Shown here piece by piece: positions 53,639-59,840 of a stretch of 59,840 nucleotides of DNA. Both the position numbers and the translations under genes were made by a program. The DNA is from Planctomycetota bacterium (GTDB lineage: Bacteria > Planctomycetota > SZUA-567 > H5-PLA8). The notes beneath the pieces are model-generated. The model made no database searches. It had not been told where the DNA came from and saw only the letters and a list, made by a program, of their open reading frames with translations. The stretch lies in contig JAHCJK010000011.1 in NCBI GenBank assembly GCA_026184295.1, positions 1 through 59,840 of the forward strand. The letters run 5' to 3'. The number at the start of each line of letters is the position of its first letter. Within the stretch, counting starts at the first letter, position 1.

Positions 53639-54781
53639 ATGCCGTTAGGCATGCCAACCAAAAACAAAGCCACGCAAGACGTGCTCAAGCACGACCGCAA
53701 CATGCGCCCGCACGTGGGCCACTGCCAGGACCTGGCCTGGCACGACCCGCTCACCGCCGGCCGCAAGACGCCGCTCGGCCTGGCCGGACTCGCCTGGTTC
53801 GAGAAGGAACGGCGCTACCGCCGCATGCCCTCGAAGCCGAAGCTTCCGCTGCCGCAGGCCGTGGACAACCTGGCCAACAGCACCGCCGGCGCGCAGGCGC
53901 GCTTCCAGACCGATTCGACGCGCGTGGCCGTGCGCGTGGAACTGACCGGCGTGAACAACATGGGGCACATGGCCATCACCGGATCGAGCGGCTTCGACTG
54001 CTACGTCGGGCCCGCGGGCACCGGGCGCGGCCTGCGCTACTACGGCACGACGCGCTTCGACCACAGCAAGCCGACGTACGAAGTCCTGCTCTTCGAACAC
54101 TCCGAAGCCGTGATGCGGAATTTCACCCTCTACTTCCCGCTCTACACGGGCGTGAAGCGCCTCGAGATCGGGCTTGAACCGGGCGCGAAGGTGCTGCCCG
54201 CGGCCGCGTGGGACCTGCCCGATCCGGTGATCGTGTACGGCACGTCCATCACGCAGGGCGGCTGCGCCAGCCGCACCGGCATGGTCTACACGAACATCCT
54301 CAGCCGCTGGCTGAACGTCGAGATCTGCAACCTGGGGTTCAGCGGCAGCGGGCGCGGCGAGCCGGAGGTCGCGCAAGCAATCGCCACCGCGCCGAAGATG
54401 CGCATGTTCGTGATGGACAACGAGGCCAACGTGCAGGGCCTGGACGGCATGCGCAAGACGCTCAAGCCGTTCCTTCAGATCATCCGCAAGGCGCGGCCGA
54501 AGATTCCGATCCTGCTGGTCTCGAAGATTCGCTACGGCAAGGAGACGCAGCAGGAGCAGGCGCTGCGCGGGCGGCAGGCGTGCCTCGCGTACCAGTGGCA
54601 GCTTGTCCAGGAACTGCGCAAGGCCGGCGACCAGAACCTGCATTTCCTCGACGGCACCGACCTGCTGGGGCGCGACTACGAGGAATGCACGGTGGACGGC
54701 GTGCACGCGACGGACCTGGGCTTTTACCGCATGGCCGAAGGCATGCTGCCGACGTACCGCCGGCTGCTCTTCGGCGCCTGA
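53639..54781 (+). CDS. SGNH hydrolase with N-terminal beta-sandwich, copy 1
   Basis: 380 residues. N-terminal beta-sandwich domain (about 40-190, WFEKERRYRRMPSKPK to FTLYFPLYTGVKRLEIGL) followed by an SGNH/GDSL-like esterase domain. Ser nucleophile in VYGTSITQGGC, Gly block in NLGFSGSGRGEPE, and the Asp-His pair in TVDGVHATD. The layout matches GxDLY plus GDSL_3-type proteins, which may deacetylate or hydrolyse glycan esters. No signal peptide. A near paralog starts 33 bp downstream. Start could be 53639 or 53651; the ribosome site is poor for both. Confidence 0.87.
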   Translation: MPLGMPTKNKATQDVLKHDRNMRPHVGHCQDLAWHDPLTAGRKTPLGLAGLAWFEKERRYRRMPSKPKLPLPQAVDNLANSTAGAQARFQTDSTRVAVRVELTGVNNMGHMAITGSSGFDCYVGPAGTGRGLRYYGTTRFDHSKPTYEVLLFEHSEAVMRNFTLYFPLYTGVKRLEIGLEPGAKVLPAAAWDLPDPVIVYGTSITQGGCASRTGMVYTNILSRWLNVEICNLGFSGSGRGEPEVAQAIATAPKMRMFVMDNEANVQGLDGMRKTLKPFLQIIRKARPKIPILLVSKIRYGKETQQEQALRGRQACLAYQWQLVQELRKAGDQNLHFLDGTDLLGRDYEECTVDGVHATDLGFYRMAEGMLPTYRRLLFGA

Positions 54782-54813
54782 ACGCCGCCCCACACCCCGA
54801 CAAGGAGCTTCGC

Positions 54814-55944
54814 GTGCAGGTCGATTACGAGAAGGTCTTCCGCATCGAACGCTACGATCCGCAGGGCGTTTACCCCGAGGCCGCCAAGGCGGAGCTGGAC
54901 TGGCGCGACCTGCACGCCGCGCCGATCCGGCTGAGCGGCTTTCCCTGGTTCGAGCAGGAACGCATCTACCGCCGCCTGCCGCTCAAGCCCGCGGAACCGC
55001 TGCCCGAGGCCGTGCACTGGCTCTCCTTCTGCACTGCCGGCGGGCAGGCGAGCTTCCGCACGAACAGCACGCGATTGGCGATTCGCGTAAAACTGACCGG
55101 CCACCCCGACAGTTGGAACATCACCCCCGTCGGGCAGTGCGGCTTCGACGCGTACCTGGGCGAACGGGGAACCGCGGGCCCGGCGCGCGCGCGCTACGCG
55201 GGCAGCGCGCAGGTCGCGATGGGCAAGGACACGTACTGTTCGTGGCTGTACGAGGGCCTCCCGGCCGAGCCGCGCACGGTGACGCTCAACTTTCCGCTGT
55301 ACAAGGGCGTGGAACGCGCCGAGATCGGGCTCGACCCGGGCGCGCAGGTCTCGGCGCCGCCGCCGTGGGCGAAGCCCGGCCCGGTGATCGTGTACGGCAC
55401 CTCGATCACGCAGGGCGCGAGCGCCTCGCGGCCGGGCATGGCCTTCACCAACATCCTCAGCCGCCGCCTGAACCTGGACTTCGTCAACCTGGGCTTTTCG
55501 GGCAGCGGGCTGTGCGAGCCCGAGGTCGCGCGCACGATCGCCGCGATGCCGCTTTCGCACGAACCCGCCGCGATCTTCCTCGACTGCGACTCGAACATCC
55601 GCAGCACCCCGCTGCTGAAGGAACGCCACCCGGCCTTCCTGAAGATTCTGCGCGCGCGCTGGCCCGCGGTCCCGCTGCTGGTCGCCAGCAAACCGCCGTT
55701 CATGACCGAGACGCACCATCCGGAGATCGAGGCCTACCGGCTCGAAAGGCGCGACTTCCTGAAGGGCCTCGTGGAGGACCTGCGCGCGGCGGGCGACGCG
55801 CGCGTGCGCTTCCAGGACGGCGGCGACTTTTACGGCGACGACTGGGACGAATGCACGGTGGACCGCCGCCACAGCACGGACCTGGGCTTTTACCGCATGG
55901 CCGCGGTGCTGGAACCGCTCCTGCGTTCGATGATCTTCGGCTGA
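54814..55944 (+). CDS. SGNH hydrolase with N-terminal beta-sandwich, copy 2, GTG start
   Basis: 376 residues from GTG 54814, with AAGGAG six bases upstream. Same layout as the preceding gene: WFEQERIYRRLPLKPAEPLPEAV is nearly identical to the copy 1 segment. Catalytic Ser in VYGTSITQGAS, NLGFSGSGLCEPE, and TVDRRHSTD for Asp-His. Both copies keep the catalytic residues, so neither looks dead; they probably act on related esters. Likely co-transcribed with copy 1 and ended by the hairpin at 55956-55977. Confidence 0.88.
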   Translation: MQVDYEKVFRIERYDPQGVYPEAAKAELDWRDLHAAPIRLSGFPWFEQERIYRRLPLKPAEPLPEAVHWLSFCTAGGQASFRTNSTRLAIRVKLTGHPDSWNITPVGQCGFDAYLGERGTAGPARARYAGSAQVAMGKDTYCSWLYEGLPAEPRTVTLNFPLYKGVERAEIGLDPGAQVSAPPPWAKPGPVIVYGTSITQGASASRPGMAFTNILSRRLNLDFVNLGFSGSGLCEPEVARTIAAMPLSHEPAAIFLDCDSNIRSTPLLKERHPAFLKILRARWPAVPLLVASKPPFMTETHHPEIEAYRLERRDFLKGLVEDLRAAGDARVRFQDGGDFYGDDWDECTVDRRHSTDLGFYRMAAVLEPLLRSMIFG

Positions 55945-55955
55945 TCCCAACGAAA

Positions 55956-55977
55956 AGGGCCCGCTTGCGCGGGCCCT
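55956..55977 (-). terminator. Intrinsic terminator of the VIT-vWA gene, also read by the SGNH pair
   Basis: AGGGCCCGC (55956-55964) and GCGGGCCCT (55969-55977) make a perfect 9-bp stem with loop TTGC. On the minus strand the stem is followed by TTTTCG, the classical T-run, so it ends the gene stopping at 56002. On the plus strand it lies 11 bases after the SGNH stop, without a T-run. Confidence 0.8.
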
Positions 55978-56001
55978 CTCGCACGTCGTTGGCGCTTCCT
56001 T

Positions 56002-59000
56002 TTACTTGGGCAGGAAGTCCTCGGCGATCTTCTTGTTCTCGGCTTCCTTCGGATCGAACTCGGCCTTGGACGAGTACGCGCGGGCCGCTTCGTCGGGGCG
56101 GTTGAGCGAGAGGTAACCGCGCCCGATCTGTTCGATGATCGGCGCCTTGTCGTTGCTCTGGCTGCACCAGCGTTCCATCACCTTCAGCGCGCCTTCCTTG
56201 TCCCCGCCCATCGACATCGCGTTGACCAGCGAGATGTAGGTCAGGTCCATGCCCGAGCGGCGGAAGGGCTTGAGCCCCGTCAGCATGCGGCGGTAGCTGG
56301 CGGCGGCGGCGGTGAAATCGCCCGAGAGCTGCTGGGCCATGCCCAGCACCAGGCAGGTGCGGCGGGGTTCGACGGCCAGGTCGCCGCTGGCGGCCGGGGC
56401 CAGTTCCAGGGCGCGCCCGGCCATCTCGATGGCCGTCTTGTACTGCTTTTCGACCAGGGCCAGTTCGGCCAGGAACTGGTAGGCGGCCGCGAGGCGCTGC
56501 GCGGGAATCTTGCGCAGATCGTAGGTCGCCGAACGGTAGGTCAGGATCGCGCGCATCACCTCGCTGTCCCCGCCTTCCTTGCACTGGCGGGTATCCTGGC
56601 CGTACAGCAGCGCCGCGAGGAGCTGCTGCGCGACCTGGTGCGAACCGAACTGAAGGACCTGGGCGTCGCCGGAGAGCTTGATCGCCGAGGGCTGGCGCGG
56701 GTTCATCAGGGCTTCGACGAGCTGCAGTTCGGGGGAGATGTTCTGGCGTCCGGCGGTCATTCCGCCGCTGCCTCCTCCTCCGCGCACGCCTCCGTCGGTC
56801 TTCTTCCATTCGGGCTTGGCGCTGGAAGGCTGGGCCTCGACGCGCGTCCAGATGCCGTCGTCCTGCGAGAGGCCGAAGGCTTCGAGGAACTTCGGATGGT
56901 GGCCGTGCGACTTTTCCACGCCCGCGAGCCAGAGCGCGGGGAGCACCGTCTCGGGCTCAAAGGGCAGGCCGCGCTTTTCGGCGATCAGGCGCGTCAGGCC
57001 CATGCGCCGTTCGGTGCAGTCCTGCGGGGAGAGCGGCGCGACGCGGCCGGGCTGGCGCGCGGGGACATTCGCTCCGTCCACGCCCACGTCCACGAAGACC
57101 CCGTCGATCTCGAGCGGCCCGCGGACGATCTGCACGTTGCCGTTGAAGACGCGGATTTCGCGGGTCACGCGCGCGTCCTGTTCCGAACCTTCCGTGATGG
57201 TGCGGCCGGCCGCCTGCGAACGCCCGCCGACGAAGCGCGAAGCCAGGCCGTACTTGCGGACGTTCTCCTGCGTGCGGCGGTCGATGCGGAAGCGCTGGAA
57301 GGTCTCTTCGCTGTCCAGCACGAGGAAGGCGGTGCCGTGGCTGAGAATCTGCGCGTCCACGGCGGCCCGGTCGGCGGCGGCGCTGTTGCCGTTGCTTTCG
57401 TACTGTTCGATGCGCGCGCGGGCGCAGAGCTTTTCCACGGGCGCGTTGGCGGTTTCGACGTCGGGCAGGTTCACCTTCCAGGTGCGTTCGTAGGGCTTCC
57501 CGTCGAGCACGCCCGTCAGCGTCACGGTGGCTTCGCCGCCGCGATCGTAGGCGCCGTACAGGGTCGTGCTGGCATTGCCGGCCAGGCCGCCCATGATGCC
57601 CGGGGCGAGGTCGCTCAGGACCGTGCCGTCGGGGAGTTCGACCTTCACCCGCGCGTGGCGGATGATCGGCAGGCCGGCGTTGTGCGCCAGGCCTTCGCCC
57701 AGGACGGCCGGGCGGATGTCCGGGGTCATCTTAAGCACCGGGCTGCCGGCAAGCATGGAGAGGTCCTTCAGGCGCTCGAAGGTCGTGCGGCCCTGCGGCG
57801 CGGCCACGCCTTCGCCCGGGTAGACGGCCAGGAGCTGCCCGCCCAGCGTATCCAGCGCCTTCGAAGCGGCCTTCTGCACGGCCTCGGGTTCGCGCGCGCC
57901 GAAGGTGGCCTCGGTGTCGCCGATGTAGATCACGCTCACGGGGTTCTTGGCGCTGGCGGCGAAGGTCTTTTCCGCCATGGCGAAGGCCCCGGCGATGTCC
58001 GTCGCGCCCATCGGAGCGTGCGCGCGCAGGAACTGGATGGCCTTGTCCACCTGTTCCGCGGCGGGCTCCGACCAGGCTTCGCGGAAGGTGCGGGCCTTGA
58101 CGTCGAAGGAGACGACGGCGAAGCGGTCGGCCGGGCGCAGGTTCTTGAGCGCGGCCTCGAGCAATTCCAGCGAGCCGGCGAATTCCGTGCCGGTGCGGCT
58201 GGCCGAGGTGTCGAGCATAAAGAGGACGTCCATCGCTTCCGGCATGTCGGGACGGCCGGACTGCGGGGTCAGGGTCAGCGCGAAGGTGCCGGTCTTGCCG
58301 GCCACGCGGTGCGCCTGGATCTGGCATTCCATGTCCGCGGCCTTGCGCCCGCCGGGCAGGTCGAGGGTCAGCATCCAGGACTCGGTGGGCGTGGCCGCGC
58401 CGGCGAATTCGGCGGTCAGCATCACGCGGACGGCGGCGTCGTTGCCCTGCTTCATTTCCAGCGTCGAGAAGACTTCCGAGCCGGCCGGCAGCCCGGGCAG
58501 CGTGGCGCTCAGCGTCACGTTCTTGGCCGGGGGCAGCGCCTTGGGTCCATTGCCCTGGCCGCAGAGCGGATAGGTGAACTGGACGATGCGGCGCCCGTCG
58601 GAAGTGATGGTCTGGGGAAGCGGCGTGAGGTAGCTGACGACGATCGTCTTGGTGCCCTTGGCGGGAATGGGGAAGATGGTCGCGCGGAAGGAGCTGTTGT
58701 CCACCCATTCAAGCAGGCCCGGATCGATGCTGCGGCCGTAGACGAGATCCTGGTAGATGCTGCGGGCCCGGTTGCGGTCCACGAGGCTGGCTTCCATCAG
58801 GTCGCTCTCGCTCATGATCGTCATGGCGAAGCGGTCCACGGTCGCGCCGGGCGGCAGGGCGAAGTTGAAGACGCCTTCCAGCGTGTCGCCGGTCTCGTTG
58901 GCGAAGACATGGGTCACCGTCGTGCGCGCGCAGGCGCCTTCGATGGCGACGTTTACCGAAAGATCGCGCAGGCCCAGGACCTCGCGGGCCTTGTCGCCGC

Positions 59001-59256
59001 GGGTGCTCAGCACGCCGATGGGCGCTTCGCCGTTGGCCATAAAGGCCGAGCTGTTCAGCGCGTTCCGCCGGCCGGTGTTGGCCACCAGGACGCGCCCGGT
59101 CAGTCCCAGTTCGCGCTGGTCGAGCAGGATGTTCGGGGAATTGACCGGAACAGGGGGCTCCACGACGGGGGCCTCGTCCTGCGCGGCCGCGGAGCCGAAG
59201 GCCGTCAGGCCGACGCACAGCCCGGCGCATACGTGTTTCCATACTCGCTGTACCAT
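56002..59256 (-). CDS. VIT-vWA-TPR protein, secreted
   Basis: 1084 residues. Signal peptide about 1-26. A VIT domain (about 95-225, with VTHVFANETGDTLEGVFNFALPP and RNRARSIYQDLVYG) is followed by a von Willebrand A domain (about 340-520) whose metal site is intact: D349, S351, S353 in DTSAS, plus Thr in GATDIAGAF and a later Asp. The second half has a Gly-rich spacer (about 830) and ends in helical TPR-like repeats (about 850-1084). Large VIT-vWA proteins are abundant in Planctomycetota; their role is probably adhesive or scaffold. AGAGGAGA precedes the ATG. Confidence 0.88.
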   Translation of the reverse strand: MVQRVWKHVCAGLCVGLTAFGSAAAQDEAPVVEPPVPVNSPNILLDQRELGLTGRVLVANTGRRNALNSSAFMANGEAPIGVLSTRGDKAREVLGLRDLSVNVAIEGACARTTVTHVFANETGDTLEGVFNFALPPGATVDRFAMTIMSESDLMEASLVDRNRARSIYQDLVYGRSIDPGLLEWVDNSSFRATIFPIPAKGTKTIVVSYLTPLPQTITSDGRRIVQFTYPLCGQGNGPKALPPAKNVTLSATLPGLPAGSEVFSTLEMKQGNDAAVRVMLTAEFAGAATPTESWMLTLDLPGGRKAADMECQIQAHRVAGKTGTFALTLTPQSGRPDMPEAMDVLFMLDTSASRTGTEFAGSLELLEAALKNLRPADRFAVVSFDVKARTFREAWSEPAAEQVDKAIQFLRAHAPMGATDIAGAFAMAEKTFAASAKNPVSVIYIGDTEATFGAREPEAVQKAASKALDTLGGQLLAVYPGEGVAAPQGRTTFERLKDLSMLAGSPVLKMTPDIRPAVLGEGLAHNAGLPIIRHARVKVELPDGTVLSDLAPGIMGGLAGNASTTLYGAYDRGGEATVTLTGVLDGKPYERTWKVNLPDVETANAPVEKLCARARIEQYESNGNSAAADRAAVDAQILSHGTAFLVLDSEETFQRFRIDRRTQENVRKYGLASRFVGGRSQAAGRTITEGSEQDARVTREIRVFNGNVQIVRGPLEIDGVFVDVGVDGANVPARQPGRVAPLSPQDCTERRMGLTRLIAEKRGLPFEPETVLPALWLAGVEKSHGHHPKFLEAFGLSQDDGIWTRVEAQPSSAKPEWKKTDGGVRGGGGSGGMTAGRQNISPELQLVEALMNPRQPSAIKLSGDAQVLQFGSHQVAQQLLAALLYGQDTRQCKEGGDSEVMRAILTYRSATYDLRKIPAQRLAAAYQFLAELALVEKQYKTAIEMAGRALELAPAASGDLAVEPRRTCLVLGMAQQLSGDFTAAAASYRRMLTGLKPFRRSGMDLTYISLVNAMSMGGDKEGALKVMERWCSQSNDKAPIIEQIGRGYLSLNRPDEAARAYSSKAEFDPKEAENKKIAEDFLPK

Positions 59257-59423
59257 GGTCGCTCTCCTCTTTAGGAAATGGGTCTTCGTTCGTGTGAAGG
59301 TTCAGACGGAGGCGCTTCGGCGGGCGAGACCGGGAATTCGGGAAACTTTCCGGGGCCGGAGATTTATCCGGAATCCCTAGTCAGGTCTGGCGTTACGTGA
59401 AAACTCTGGTACGTATCCGCGCT

Positions 59424-59840
59424 ATGCCTACGCAGATTCAAGTGCTGAGCTGGAAGAATATCCCCACGCAGGTGAAGGCCGCGGACGAGGCCGGCGGGGA
59501 ACACAGTGTGCCGCTGGACGATCGCTTTCAGCAGGCGGTGGACGCGCTGGCGATGGACGAAGGCCTGGCCGGCACCGACGAGTACCTCGATCATTGGAAC
59601 TGGAGCGAGCCCGCCGGCTGTGAAGGCGCGCCGCAGGCCGCCGCCGAAGCGCTCGCGAAGGAACTCGCCGACGGCCCGACCTTCGGCCATGCGATGACGA
59701 AGACGATGCTGTGGCAGGAGTGGAATTCGGGCCTCGGCGAATGCATCGAGGCCGAGGCGCAGGCGCAGGCGATCTGCATGCAGACGAAGGATTTCTAGCG
59801 CGCGTACCACGCATTCGCGGCGAAGCAGAACCCGATCTTC
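59424..59840 (+). pseudogene. Chimera: virulence-factor-like domain fused to enoyl-CoA hydratase C-terminus, in-frame TAG
   Basis: From ATG 59424 the first 70 residues (PTQIQVLSWKNIPTQVKA, LDDRFQQAVDALAMDEGLAG, TDEYLDHW) resemble the small virulence-factor domain (PF13769-type). From about residue 73 it becomes the C-terminal end of a crotonase/enoyl-CoA hydratase: ALAKELADGPTFGHAMTKTML, then EAEAQAQAICMQTKDF. A TAG stop at 59796-59798 follows, and the same frame continues with RAYHAFAAKQNPIF, which is the expected next part of the hydratase end, up to the window edge. The N-terminal crotonase fold is missing. It looks like a deletion fusion with a nonsense change; a sequencing or assembly fault is the other explanation. 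No function is assigned. Confidence 0.72.

Noticed and set aside
51367..54177. Open frame of 936 codons on the plus strand across epimerase and aminotransferase
   Set aside because: Antisense shadow without recognisable domains; it also runs into the SGNH gene in another frame.
56638..59274. Open frame of 878 codons opposite the VIT-vWA gene
   Set aside because: Repetitive composition and no motif; the VIT, vWA and TPR parts on the minus strand are convincing.

Overview
This 59.8 kb window is GC-rich and densely coded, and comes from a Gram-negative bacterium. It holds an outer-membrane barrel protein, ExbD-type proteins and lipoproteins. The gene mix points to Planctomycetota or a close relative: two large Ser/Thr kinases with a DWG motif, a VIT-vWA-TPR protein, paired SGNH hydrolases with an N-terminal beta-sandwich, PhyH and heparinase-like enzymes, and multi-palindrome REP-like repeats. 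This placement is an inference from gene content, not a phylogeny. I saw no rRNA, tRNA, CRISPR array, insertion sequence or phage gene.

Layout. 1-9.9 kb: 3'-truncated urocanate hydratase, MFS nucleoside/sugar transporter, cytoplasmic Moco-domain protein, heparinase II/III-like protein, secreted polysaccharide deacetylase, then a PhyH plus nucleoside hydrolase pair divergent from an AraC regulator. 10-16.4 kb: a single-domain response regulator and two divergent Ser/Thr kinases, one with a repeat-rich C-terminal region and one with TPRs. 16.4-23.7 kb: a predicted zinc-acquisition and Zur regulon. It contains an outer-membrane barrel protein, ZnuA-like and ZnuB-like genes, a Fur/Zur regulator, a MacB/LolD-type ATPase with an FtsX-like permease, a His-rich lipoprotein and a DUF3299-like protein. 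Two nearly identical 20-bp AT-rich operators tie it together. 23.8-27.4 kb: tyrS, a lipoprotein, alanine racemase. 27.7-32.8 kb: two small membrane proteins, two ExbD/TolR proteins without ExbB, a secreted protein and a large polytopic membrane protein. 32.8-37.1 kb: a GntR/LacI regulator and an operon with two SPFH proteins. 37.2-46.5 kb: CutA, M14 carboxypeptidase, several unknowns, a YchF-like ATPase, an intergenic inverted REP-like pair, an RluA pseudouridine synthase and a PilZ-MshEN-PilZ protein. 46.7-53.5 kb: TPR protein, two tandem paralogous membrane proteins, a beta-propeller protein and a nucleotide-sugar trio (dehydrogenase, epimerase, aminotransferase). 53.6-59.8 kb: two tandem SGNH hydrolases, the VIT-vWA-TPR protein, and at the right edge a chimeric broken gene joining a virulence-factor-like domain to an enoyl-CoA hydratase tail with an in-frame TAG.

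Most interesting systems: (i) the Zur-type regulon, which has a Znu binding protein and permease but no adjacent ZnuC, next to a second ABC/His-rich/DUF3299 module; (ii) a protein carrying three intact predicted c-di-GMP binding modules; (iii) the 86-bp inverted REP-like pair; (iv) the chimeric gene at the right edge.
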